Source: Bacillus sp. SORGH_AS_0510 (lineage in GTDB: Bacteria; Bacillota; Bacilli; Bacillales; Cytobacillaceae). From it: 64,000 nt of DNA. The stretch's first letter is position 1. The number at the start of each line of letters is the position of its first letter. Shown piece after piece: positions 38,003-46,618 of this stretch. The stretch is taken from assembly GCF_030818775.1 (NCBI RefSeq), contig NZ_JAUTAU010000001.1:1120001-1184000 (forward strand). Reading direction: 5' to 3'. The notes beneath the pieces were generated by a model. That model was given only the letters and a program-made list of their open reading frames with translations, was not told where the DNA came from and made no database searches. A program made the position numbers and the translations under genes.

Positions 38003-38698
38003 ATGAGAGCTATTTTACTAGCAGCAGGAATGGGCACAAGATTGCGACCACTAACATTAACTACACCTAAGTCCTTGGTTGAAGTCAATGGGAAACCAAT
38101 GCTCGAGCAGCAGGTGGAATTCCTTCAAGAAGTCGGCGTGGAGGAAATCATCGTAGTTACTGGATATTTGAAGGAAAAGTTCGAGTACCTGAAAGAAAAG
38201 TACGGCGTTACGCTTGTTCATAATGATAAATACGATGTGTATAACAATATTTACACGATGTATTTGGTAAGAGAGTATCTTCCAGGCTCGTACGTGATTG
38301 ATGCCGATGTCTTTTTGAAAAATAACTTCCTTTTGCGTGATCCGAAGAAATCGATGTACTTCAGTTCACGAAAGCCAGAGTTTAAGGCTGAATGGATGAT
38401 TCGCTACGATGACAATTTTAAGGTCTATGACATTGAAGTTGGCGACGGCGAGCATGATTACATTTTATGCGGCATCTCGTATTGGTCAGAGGAAGATGGG
38501 CGTTATATCGTTAAGAAGCTGGAGGAAGAGGTCGCTGGCGGAAACTTCAAGGATTTATATTGGGATGACATTGTTAAGGACAATATTCGCGACCTTAATG
38601 TGTATCTACAGGAGATCCACCCGGACGACAGCTATGAAATTGATTCCTTAGAGGACCTGGAGAAAGTAAAACGGCGTTTGGCGATGGGGAATAACTAG
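38003..38698 (+). CDS. licC: LicC-type choline-phosphate cytidylyltransferase
   Basis: 231 aa. Canonical nucleotidyltransferase loop LLAAGMGTRLRPLT with PKSLVEVNGKPMLEQQ, then GYLKEKFEYLKEKYGV, NDKYDVYNNIYTMYLV, SYVIDADVFL and LYWDDIVKDNI. These segments run closely parallel to pneumococcal LicC as I remember it, including the YNN and VIDAD catalytic regions. It converts phosphocholine and CTP to CDP-choline, the donor for LicD transferases; a LicD-family gene lies at 50685-51464. Last gene of the lic operon, followed by a terminator and the 52-bp repeat array. Confidence 0.9.
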   Translation: MRAILLAAGMGTRLRPLTLTTPKSLVEVNGKPMLEQQVEFLQEVGVEEIIVVTGYLKEKFEYLKEKYGVTLVHNDKYDVYNNIYTMYLVREYLPGSYVIDADVFLKNNFLLRDPKKSMYFSSRKPEFKAEWMIRYDDNFKVYDIEVGDGEHDYILCGISYWSEEDGRYIVKKLEEEVAGGNFKDLYWDDIVKDNIRDLNVYLQEIHPDDSYEIDSLEDLEKVKRRLAMGNN

Positions 38699-38714
38699 AG
38701 CATGATGAAGCGAG

Positions 38715-38743
38715 AGGGCACTATGAATAGAGTGCCCTTTTTC
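38715..38743 (+). terminator. Terminator of the lic operon
   Basis: AGGGCACT (38715-38722) pairs with AGTGCCCT (38731-38738), followed by TTTTCT. Confidence 0.85.
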
Positions 38744-38780
38744 TGTTAAATGAAAAGTTTGCTTTTTTTTGGATGGACGA

Positions 38781-39516
38781 GGAAAAGTAGAAGTCGAAGG
38801 GAGCTACATCTACTTTTTCCTGGAAAGAAGGAGGAAAAGTAGAAGTAGAAGGGGTCTACGTCTACTTTTTCCTGGAAAGAAGGAGGAAAAATAGAAGTAG
38901 AAGGGAGCTACATCTACTTTTTCCTGGAAAGAAGGAGGAAAAGTAGAAGTAGAAGGGGTCTACGTCTACTTTTTCCTGGAAAGAAGGAGGAAAAGTAGAA
39001 GTAGAAGGGGTCTACATCTACTTTTTCCTGGAAAGAAGGAGGGAAAGTAGAAGTAGAAGGGGTCTACGTCTACTTTTTCCTGGAAAGAAGGAGGAAAAGT
39101 AGAAGTAGAAGGGGTCTACGTCTACTTTTTCCTAAAAAGAAACTGGAAAAGTAGAAGTAGAAGGGGTCTACATCTACTTTTTCCTAAAAAGAAACTAGAA
39201 AAGTAGAAGAAGAAGAGGTCTACATCTACTTTTTCCTAAAAAGAAACTGGAATAATAGAAGAAGAAGAGGTCTACATCTACTTATTCCTAAAAAGAAACT
39301 GGAAAAATAGAAGTAAAAGGGATCTACGTCTACTTTTATCCAAAAAGAAACTGGAAAAGTAGAAGTAGAAGACACCTACATCTACTTTTCTCCAAAAAGA
39401 AACTGGAAAAATAGAAGTAGAAGGGAGCTACGTCTACTTCTTCCTAAAAGGAACTGCAAAAGTAGCTACGGTTACTTTCCCTAATAAAAAGCAGAGGTAG
39501 AGACACCTACTTCTGC
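38781..39516. repeat. Tandem array of 52-bp palindromic units
   Basis: Thirteen units start every 52 bases at 38781, 38833, 38885, 38937, 38989, 39041, 39093, 39145, 39197, 39249, 39301, 39353 and 39405, then a degenerate tail. Each unit is an inverted repeat: GGAAAAGTAGAAGTAGA pairs with TCTACGTCTACTTTTTCC. A 12-base linker reads TGGAAAGAAGGA in the left units and TAAAAAGAAACT in the right ones. Some changes occur on both arms (GGAATA/TATTCC at 39249; GCAG/CTGC in the tail hairpin around 39491-39516). There are no unique spacers, so it is not CRISPR. 52 is not a multiple of three, so it is not a peptide repeat. No gene lies in 38699-39555. Confidence 0.9.
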
Positions 39517-39555
39517 TTACCTACAAAAAAGTCTAATTGGCAAGTGGTTCCCACA

Positions 39556-40457
39556 TTATTCATAAAAAAGCCATCTTCCAAACCCATTTGCCTTATAGTA
39601 TTTATTTAATACTCGTCTTATGGTATTATCCGACAAAACTCCACCGCACCACTCCAGCACCGCACTAGTAGTAATCTTTCGATCCGGAAACAACAACTTT
39701 AGTTCCTCCACACAACGTACTACTGCAGCATCAACTGTTTCGTGGTGGTCACAATCCTTACAGACTAGCATTTTATGATCAACGCAAACACTAAACGATT
39801 GGCATAAACAACAAATAAGCCCTTTACGTTGCTGACCATATTCGTAATGAAGCAACCTCGGATAAGGGGATTCCACAAAATGCAACGAATCTAATAGCTC
39901 GGCCAACTGTTTATGTTTTCCAGTAAGATTTCTTGTCGTCGTATTTAATTTCTTCATTAGTGAATCAATCTGTGTAGGAAATATTAGGGGTTTATTTTTT
40001 GGTGCTTGATATAGTGTGAAATGGGGGTTAATAAAAACTACATTTGATTCAAGAGGAATCCTAAAGCCGTGTTTTTGCAGTAATTGGCGGAAGAGAGAGT
40101 CACAGCGCTTTAGCTGATCAAGTGAGTTCGTAATTTTTGTCCCATTCTTAGAGTAAAACTCACCATTTTCATAATAATGATCGCCTTCATTATTTTTAAC
40201 ATCAAAAAGGTGTAAATTATCTTTAATTATCAATGTATCAATCTGGAATTTATTATTATTAACCTGAGCAACAAATCATTTAATATATAACAATCACTTT
40301 GAATCTGTTCCGTTAATAAATCAAACATTACTTCCCCTTCGTATCCCTTCTTAAGGCTATAATAATTCTTTTTATCTTCTTCCGGTAACTCCATCCTGGC
40401 ATTTAAGCTTCTTAATATAGTTAATTCCTGCCGTTCCGTGCGAGGTTTAAAAGCCAT
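39556..40457 (-). pseudogene. NERD (nuclease-related) domain protein, frameshifted
   Basis: The start ATG at 40457 has AAGGGATG upstream. The first frame (to 40230) encodes ELPEEDKKNYYSLKKGYEGE, FDLLTEQI and ILNDLLL, the N-terminal half of a NERD domain. It then breaks near 40245-40268. Shifting one base yields NNNKFQIDTLIIKDNLHLFD, the expected continuation, and enters the second frame (40233-39556) with the core DVKNNEGDHYYENGEFYS and a C-terminal extension with two CxxC pairs (CCLCQS, CKDC) and a helix-turn-helix-like end (SAVLEWCGGVLSDNTIRRVL). NERD proteins are thought to act on or bind nucleic acids. The loss of one base could be real or a sequence error at an AT-rich short repeat (TAATAATAAT). 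Confidence 0.8.
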
Positions 40458-40641
40458 AAAGCACATCCCTTCATATATTTATCTAACTCTATTTTCATTT
40501 TAATAAAATTTCTCACTCGAAGGTAAATAGTGTTTGAACATTTCTTGAAGAATTTCCAAGATGTATGTCGAATTAAGGTGGAAACGCATGGAAAATATGT
40601 TACCCTTAAAGATAGAATAATAGATTGAGAGGAGAAGGGAA

Positions 40642-42282
40642 TTGAAAAAAGTACTATTTCGTAGTTTTTTAGTTGTATTTTTATTACTGGGTTTATTTCA
40701 TAGTAAGGCTTCGGCAGCAACTAATACTGCAACACAAATGAGTGTTATTTCAATTAACGTACCTATCTTTAAAGAGAATCCAAACGTAGAAAAATCAGAA
40801 CAACTTGCAGAATTGTCTTTTAATGATCAGGTTACTGTCTTAGAAGAGGTACGAAATACGGCAAAAGTCGAGTTTGGGAATGGCAAGGTTGGATGGGTTT
40901 ACAAAGAATATTTAAGTAACGATATTTCAAAACAAACATGGCTTGTAAAAAAGTGGAGGAATTTGAAGGACGCCCCTGGTTTTAATTCAAATATTATTGG
41001 TCAACTTGATGATCACTCCAAGGTAACAGTTCTAGGCTATGATGCGACCACTCATTACTATCAAGTTCAAACTATGATCAATGGTAAGTTGCAGCAGGGA
41101 TGGATTTATGGTTGGTATATGGATATCAATGACCAGCCAAGAACTACGGATGGTGGTAGTAATGTCATTCCTTATGAATTTGAAAAAGAAGGAAAGGTTA
41201 CAAACTCTATCTCTTTGTTTACTCCTCTAGACACTTTTTCAAATGTTACGGCAAATGAAATTAACCGTTTCATTGATTATAAAACACAGGAAGCAAGTAG
41301 CAAAATGAAAGGAATGGGTGCATCCTACATTGAAGCCCAGAATGTTACAGGTTTAAACGCTATCTATCTTTTAGCACATTCTGGCCTAGAGTCTAAATGG
41401 GGAAAGTCTGATATAGTTGGTACCAAAAATAACTATTATGGTATCGGTGCAGTGGATTTTGATCCTATGGTAAGTGCACATAAGTTTGACACGCCAAGTA
41501 AAGGAATTATCAATGGAGCAAATTATATAAAAGATCATTATGTTAGTTGGGATAAAACCATTGAAGACCCAATGTATCCGTTTTATTCCCAACCCACTCT
41601 TGATAATATGAGATTTAATAGCGGTTATCACCAATATGCAACCGATCCCGCTTGGGCTGGGAAAATTGCTAATATTGCAAAAGAATTTTATGAATTCACC
41701 TTTGCGAATGGTGAGAAAATCAAAAAAGGCTGGTATAAAGAAGGACAGAATAGTTATTATTTTGATCAGAATGGAAAAATGTTAACTGGAAATCAAACAT
41801 TTGACGGTAAAAATTTCTTTTTCTATGATAACGGATACCTCAAAACAGGATGGCAAAATGTTGGAGGCAAATGGTTTTATGTCTATGTTAATGGTACCGG
41901 TAATGGTGCCTATAAAACTGGCTGGTTCCTCGACAACAACAAAAAATGGTACTACCTAAACACCCAATCTGGTGCCATGCTTACTGGATGGCAACCTATT
42001 AATGGCAAATGGTATTTCCTAGACAAGAATAATGGGGATATGAAAACCGGTTGGCTCTCTGACAGCGGGAAATGGTATTTCCTAGACCAGAAAAATGGCG
42101 ATATGAAAACCGGGTGGTTATACACCGGTGGTAAGTGGTATTACTTGAATAGCAGTGGTGCCATGCAAACAGGCTGGATCAAGCTTGGTACTAAATGGTA
42201 CTACTTATACAAAGATGGCCATATGGCTGCAAACACAACGGTTGACGGATACCGTCTAGGAAAAGACGGGGCCATGCTTTAA
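40642..42282 (+). CDS. Choline-binding glucosaminidase with N-terminal SH3-like domains
   Basis: 546 aa; TTG start behind GAGGAGAAGGG. A signal peptide (1-27) is followed by two SH3b-like domains (about 30-170; VTVLEEVRNTAKVEFGNGKV, KVTVLGYDATTHYYQVQT). The glucosaminidase domain (about 200-355) has catalytic-region LNAIYLLAHSGLESKWGKSD and NNYYGIGAVDFDP. Seven or so GW/YY repeats end in AANTTVDGYRLGKDGAML. The domain order is the reverse of the 825-aa glucosaminidase. Likely a cell-wall hydrolase cleaving the glycan backbone, held on choline-bearing polymers. Terminator immediately downstream. The final residues end slightly short of the AWIK seen in its relatives. Confidence 0.87.
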   Translation: MKKVLFRSFLVVFLLLGLFHSKASAATNTATQMSVISINVPIFKENPNVEKSEQLAELSFNDQVTVLEEVRNTAKVEFGNGKVGWVYKEYLSNDISKQTWLVKKWRNLKDAPGFNSNIIGQLDDHSKVTVLGYDATTHYYQVQTMINGKLQQGWIYGWYMDINDQPRTTDGGSNVIPYEFEKEGKVTNSISLFTPLDTFSNVTANEINRFIDYKTQEASSKMKGMGASYIEAQNVTGLNAIYLLAHSGLESKWGKSDIVGTKNNYYGIGAVDFDPMVSAHKFDTPSKGIINGANYIKDHYVSWDKTIEDPMYPFYSQPTLDNMRFNSGYHQYATDPAWAGKIANIAKEFYEFTFANGEKIKKGWYKEGQNSYYFDQNGKMLTGNQTFDGKNFFFYDNGYLKTGWQNVGGKWFYVYVNGTGNGAYKTGWFLDNNKKWYYLNTQSGAMLTGWQPINGKWYFLDKNNGDMKTGWLSDSGKWYFLDQKNGDMKTGWLYTGGKWYYLNSSGAMQTGWIKLGTKWYYLYKDGHMAANTTVDGYRLGKDGAML

Positions 42283-42287
42283 TCAGG

Positions 42288-42318
42288 AAGGAATCACCCT
42301 TTGGTGGTTCCTTTTTTA
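42288..42318 (+). terminator. Terminator of the 546-aa glucosaminidase
   Basis: AAGGAATCACC (42288-42298) pairs with GGTGGTTCCTT (42303-42313), followed by Ts. Confidence 0.85.
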
Positions 42319-42740
42319 ATTGGCTGTATTAAAGAAGCGTGTTGATTTTTGTCCCCAGAGTGCCTGGAGCAGATCAACAGGCAAGTTTAACAGACTTTTC
42401 AATTTTAAAGAATTAAGATGTGACCAAAGTCAAAAATTCTGTTACATTTCTGCAAAAAAGGATGGAAATCCGTTAAGAGTTCAAGAGTATTTGACAAACT
42501 TCGCCCTTTCACCTGGAAAACTCTTACATACTATAGGGTGAAGGTCACGGAAATAACGTGCTAAAATACCTGCGTTTTTACCATTTTTCAGAAAAATCCA
42601 ACAAAAAGTCGAATAAGGTCAGTTTTTGAAACATTCCTGTAATAATATTAAAAAATAACTGTAAATTAAAACTAGTAATTTATATGAGATACTAGATTTA
42701 ACAAATAGAGACAGAGAGAAATAGAAACACGGAGGTTATC
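42319..42740 (+). other. Intergenic region upstream of the NlpC/P60 gene
   Basis: No convincing gene: a 73-codon frame at 42320-42541 lacks a ribosome site and any family feature. The last ~80 bases are AT-rich leader with a TACTAGATT-like stretch (42690-42698) and ACGGAGG before the ATG. Promoter position not resolved. Confidence 0.4.
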
Positions 42741-43490
42741 ATGAAGAAGTTAATAGTCGGTGGTCTACTATCATGTTCTTTACTTTTGAGCGGATTTATT
42801 GGTGGACAAAAAGCAGAAGCATCATCATTTGGAGATAAAGTTACAGATATTGCGCTGGATTATATAGGAGTTCCATATGTTTGGGGAGGAACAACACCAA
42901 GTGGTTTTGATTGTTCTGGATTTACAAGCTATTCATACAAGCAAGCAGGTGTTTCAATCCCACGTACAGCTTCTGAGCAATATACAAAAGGGCAAGCGGT
43001 TTCAAAAAGCAATTTAGTGGAAGGCGATCTTGTATTCTTTAGTACATATAAGGCTGGAGCTTCACACGTAGGAATCTACTTAGGGGATAACAAATTTGTT
43101 CATGCATCGTCTAGTGCAGGTGTAAAGATTAGTTCTTTAACAGAATCCTATTATTCTAGAACATATATTGGTTCAAAGCGAATTGGCAATTATAACAATG
43201 GTTGGGTATTGTCTGGAAGAAATTGGTACTTCTACAAAGATGGTGTTATGCAAAAATACTGGATTAAAGATGGCGGTACATGGTATTACTTAGAATCAAA
43301 TGGGGTAATGAAAACCGGTTGGTTATTATATAAAAATGACTGGTACTATTTTGCTTCAAGTGGTGCGATGTTAACTGGTTGGGTTTATTCCGGAAGCCAT
43401 TGGTATTATCTTAACGCTGACGGCGATATGGCGAAAAATACAGTCATTGATGGATATCGCATTGGCAGTGACGGTGCTTGGATTGAATAA
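42741..43490 (+). CDS. Choline-binding NlpC/P60 cell-wall endopeptidase
   Basis: 249 aa; ATG behind ACGGAGG. A signal peptide (1-28) is followed directly by the NlpC/P60 domain with catalytic Cys58 (GFDCSGF), His109 (ASHVGIYLG) and a third His121 (FVHASS). The VPYVWGGTTPSGFDCSG signature is intact. Three to four GW/YY repeats end in KNTVIDGYRIGSDGAWIE. Family members cleave the D-Glu-diaminopimelate bond or related peptide cross-links. The enzyme is small with few repeats, suggesting mobile or septal action. Monocistronic, with a strong terminator. Confidence 0.9.
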   Translation: MKKLIVGGLLSCSLLLSGFIGGQKAEASSFGDKVTDIALDYIGVPYVWGGTTPSGFDCSGFTSYSYKQAGVSIPRTASEQYTKGQAVSKSNLVEGDLVFFSTYKAGASHVGIYLGDNKFVHASSSAGVKISSLTESYYSRTYIGSKRIGNYNNGWVLSGRNWYFYKDGVMQKYWIKDGGTWYYLESNGVMKTGWLLYKNDWYYFASSGAMLTGWVYSGSHWYYLNADGDMAKNTVIDGYRIGSDGAWIE

Positions 43491-43504
43491 CAAATATTAT
43501 AAGA

Positions 43505-43541
43505 AAAAGCGAAACCAAAGTGATCATTTGGTTTCGCTTTT
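43505..43541 (+). terminator. Terminator of the NlpC/P60 gene
   Basis: AAAAGCGAAACCAAA (43505-43519) pairs with TTTGGTTTCGCTTTT (43527-43541); Ts follow. Confidence 0.9.
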
Positions 43542-43661
43542 TTTGTGTTCAACAGCTACTATTAACTATTTAATTTTTGCTAAAATATATAAAATTTTAC
43601 TATAATAAGGAAATTGTTTTGATATATAATGAATCTAGTATAGAAAGGGGTCTAATAGAAG

Positions 43662-45938
43662 ATGAATAAAATAAGTAAAGTAATGCTAGCTTCTGCATTG
43701 TCGCTATCATTAATGACACCATTGAATACGAAGGCAGCCGGACTTACAGACAAGGTTTTAGAATCAAAACCAGCTGGAATTCAAAACGTTAATTTGTCAA
43801 AAGAATCTTTTAAACAAAAGGCATTACATGAATTGCGATTACCAAAAACAACCGTACATACACAAACGGCACCTCAACCTCATGTGTCAACTCCTGAGGC
43901 AAGTAGTCCACAGGGTGTAAATGATGCAGTAAAGTTCAATGATACCAAATTGGCAGGCGCTGTCCGCGAAGCATTAGGGCTAAAAGCTGGTGAAACCATT
44001 ACCGTAGGTAAAATAGCCAATCTAACAGATTTAGAAGCATCGGGCTTGAATATTACTGATTTAACTGGTTTAGAGTTTGCTGTAAATTTATCGTATTTGG
44101 GTCTTTCATATAATAATATTAGTAATCTATCTAAATTAAGTACCTTAACAAAACTAGAGAATTTAAATTTAGATAGTAATAATTTAGGGGACAGCAGTCT
44201 TGCCTCGCTGAGTGGGTTGCAATCCTTAGTGAATTTAGACATTTCTAGCAATAATATTAGTAATCTATCTAAATTAAGTACCCTAACAAAACTAGAGAAT
44301 TTAAATTTAAATAGTAATAATTTAGGGGACAGCAGTCTTGCCTCGCTGGATGGGTTGCAATCCTTAGTTTATTTAGATCTTTCCAGCAATAATATAAGTG
44401 ATGTTTCTGGCCTGAGGGAATTACAAACATTACAGCAATTAGATCTATCAGATAACCAGGTTACAAATCTAACTGCATTGAATCAACTACCAGCTTTAGT
44501 GTATCTGGGAGTAGCAAATAACCAACTAGGAAACAGCAGTCTTGCATCGCTCAATGGGTTGCAATCTTTAGTGTATTTAGACCTTTCCGGTAACAATATC
44601 AGTGAAGTTTACGGCTTGAATGATTTACCGGAGTTAATTGGCTTAGGGTTATCAGAGAATAATTTCAGTGACCTCTCGTCTATAAAAGTCCTAACAAATC
44701 TTAAGATGCTAGATTTAACAAATAGCGGTATTACTGATATTTCACCATTAAGCAGTCTTACAAATTTGACTATTTTATCACTATGGGAGAATAGCATTAC
44801 AGATATTTCTTCATTATCGAATTTAAAATCCTTGGAAAGTTTGGATTTGGAATCAAATAATATTACGAACTTACAGCCGTTAAGCGGCCTTTCTAATTTG
44901 TCTTACTTATATATTTCCTCTAATCCAGCATCTGACCTTAGCCCTTTGCTGGATTTAGCAAATTTGTCTTTTATCATGTTGACAGATATGCCTAATCTTG
45001 ACCTTACTGAGGGTTCTCCAGCTATGCAGGTTATTGAAGAATTGCTAGCAAATGGTGTTGACGTGCAGTATGATGGGAATTACGACCCAGGACTAGAATA
45101 TGGATGGACTACAGATGATGAAGGAAACCTTTATTATTATGATGAAGATGGTAATATGGCAACCGGCTGGTATGAAATCGATGATGTAAAATATTACTTT
45201 GACCTTGATAGTGGTGTGTTAGCCATCAATAAATGGATTCAGGATGGTAAACAATGGTATTATGCTGACTCAGAAGGTATGATGGTTACAGGGGTTCAAA
45301 AAATTAATAATGTCTATTATTTCTTTGATCAAGCAGGAGTCATGAAAACCGGGTGGGCATATGATGGTTATCATTGGTATTATGCTGATAGCAAAGGCTC
45401 TCTGAAAACGGGTTGGCTTTATGAAAAAGGAATTTGGTATTATTTAAATCCGGATGTAAACTCCTACGGTCAAATGGCAACAGGTGTCCATATGGTGGGA
45501 AGCACACCATATTATTTTAACCGCAGTGGAGCGATGAAAGCCAATGGCTGGGTTTTTGACGGTACTTATTGGCATTATGCTAAAAGCAGTGGTGCATTAT
45601 ACAATAAGACATGGTTTTTATATGGAGGCAAATGGTACTATTTCAACAATTACGGTGACTCTGTTGTCGGAAGAAACCTAATTGGCAAAACGTATTATTA
45701 CTTTAATAAGAGCGGAGCCATGGTAACTGGTTGGGTAAAACAAGCAGGTACAGCTTATGACTATCGTTATTATAATAGCAATGGTTCTGAACTGCGTGGC
45801 TGGTTAAAGTATAAGAATGCTTGGTACTATTTTACTAACGATGGATTAATGGTCCACGGGACATATTTAACAATTGGTAAGGAAGTTCATTCTTTTAACT
45901 CTGATGGAAAGTGGACAGGATCAAAGCCGATAAACTAA
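43662..45938 (+). CDS. Leucine-rich-repeat (internalin-like) choline-binding surface protein
   Basis: 758 aa; ATG behind AAAGGGG. A signal peptide (1-25) is followed by a linker and an internalin-type cap (VKFNDTKLAGAVREALGLKA). About 14 LRRs of about 22 residues (about 120-440) follow, several almost identical (NNISNLSKLSTLTKLENLNL twice; DSSLASL units). Then come about 11 GW/YY repeats to the C-terminus. The LRR region is a protein-binding surface; internalin-like proteins with choline anchors occur in pneumococci and relatives. The near-identical 120-base LRR units at 44110-44230 and 44250-44350 point to recent internal duplication. No catalytic domain. Adhesion or binding role inferred from architecture. 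Confidence 0.88.
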   Translation: MNKISKVMLASALSLSLMTPLNTKAAGLTDKVLESKPAGIQNVNLSKESFKQKALHELRLPKTTVHTQTAPQPHVSTPEASSPQGVNDAVKFNDTKLAGAVREALGLKAGETITVGKIANLTDLEASGLNITDLTGLEFAVNLSYLGLSYNNISNLSKLSTLTKLENLNLDSNNLGDSSLASLSGLQSLVNLDISSNNISNLSKLSTLTKLENLNLNSNNLGDSSLASLDGLQSLVYLDLSSNNISDVSGLRELQTLQQLDLSDNQVTNLTALNQLPALVYLGVANNQLGNSSLASLNGLQSLVYLDLSGNNISEVYGLNDLPELIGLGLSENNFSDLSSIKVLTNLKMLDLTNSGITDISPLSSLTNLTILSLWENSITDISSLSNLKSLESLDLESNNITNLQPLSGLSNLSYLYISSNPASDLSPLLDLANLSFIMLTDMPNLDLTEGSPAMQVIEELLANGVDVQYDGNYDPGLEYGWTTDDEGNLYYYDEDGNMATGWYEIDDVKYYFDLDSGVLAINKWIQDGKQWYYADSEGMMVTGVQKINNVYYFFDQAGVMKTGWAYDGYHWYYADSKGSLKTGWLYEKGIWYYLNPDVNSYGQMATGVHMVGSTPYYFNRSGAMKANGWVFDGTYWHYAKSSGALYNKTWFLYGGKWYYFNNYGDSVVGRNLIGKTYYYFNKSGAMVTGWVKQAGTAYDYRYYNSNGSELRGWLKYKNAWYYFTNDGLMVHGTYLTIGKEVHSFNSDGKWTGSKPIN

Positions 45939-45960
45939 ACATATCAGTGTTAAATATATA

Positions 45961-45987
45961 AAGAGAGGCTGAAATACAGCCTCTCTT
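45961..45987. terminator. Bidirectional terminator
   Basis: AAGAGAGGCTG (45961-45971) and CAGCCTCTCTT (45977-45987) form a perfect stem between the LRR gene and the convergent tagD. Confidence 0.88.
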
Positions 45988-46013
45988 TTATGTTTAGATT
46001 TTATTTGTGATTA

Positions 46014-46409
46014 TCATACCTTATTTAACCCTAATTCATGTTTAATCTTAGTCGTGGAAATTTCAGGTGTTCTACCTAAATAGACCACATCACAATAATC
46101 ATTAAGATAATCGAACTTATTTTTCCAATCATCGCCCATAACAAAGATATCAACCTTAAACTCTTCTATATCCTGAACTTTTTGTTCCCAATTATTTTCC
46201 GGAATGACCAAATCAACATAACGAATTGATTCAAGAAGTTTCTTTCTTTCATCAAAGGAAAAGTAGCATTTCTTTCCTTTTACTTCATTAAATTCATTTG
46301 TGGATAATGCAACTATTAAATAGTCACCTAATTCTTTTGCCCTTTTTAATAAATTTATATGTCCATAATGCAACAAATCAAAAGTTCCATATGTTATTAC
46401 TTTCTTCAT
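46014..46409 (-). CDS. tagD: Glycerol-3-phosphate cytidylyltransferase
   Basis: ATG at 46409 gives 131 aa, the normal TagD length; the longer upstream reading has no matching sequence. YGTFDLLHYGHINLLKRAK holds the HxGH nucleotide-binding motif, and RTPEISTTKIKHELGL the RTxxISTT signature. It makes CDP-glycerol from glycerol-3-phosphate and CTP. It lies downstream of a CDP-glycerol-dependent transferase gene (gap ~209 bp) in the same direction, giving donor synthesis and use in one unit. Implies poly(glycerol phosphate)-type units in the wall polymer. Confidence 0.9.
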   Translation of the reverse strand: MKKVITYGTFDLLHYGHINLLKRAKELGDYLIVALSTNEFNEVKGKKCYFSFDERKKLLESIRYVDLVIPENNWEQKVQDIEEFKVDIFVMGDDWKNKFDYLNDYCDVVYLGRTPEISTTKIKHELGLNKV

Positions 46410-46618
46410 ATTTGAAGTAATTCCTTTCGCTTCGTTCAAGGCACAAAAGCAATGAAATAATCCTTGAGCGGTAATTTTTTTCTTCGTAATGTGATAACAA
46501 TCTCTAAAAGACATAAGCATTATAAAACAAATCATCCCTATTGTCCAAGTTCATATTGAGTCAAATAGGATATTTCCTTTATATGTTGTGTAATTGATAC
46601 GCAAAAAAAACAATCCAT

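Noticed and set aside
38781..39516. CRISPR array
   Set aside because: Units are contiguous palindromes with constant linkers; there are no unique spacers and no cas genes in the window.
40421..40720. Leftward 99-codon frame opposite the glucosaminidase start
   Set aside because: It overlaps the start and signal peptide of the glucosaminidase and the NERD start in other frames, and has no family features.
42320..42541. 73-codon frame downstream of a glucosaminidase
   Set aside because: No ribosome site, no recognisable motif, begins at the terminator end.
46410..46535. Longer N-terminus of tagD
   Set aside because: The standard MKKVITYGTFD start lies at 46409 and the extra residues look like an out-of-gene extension.
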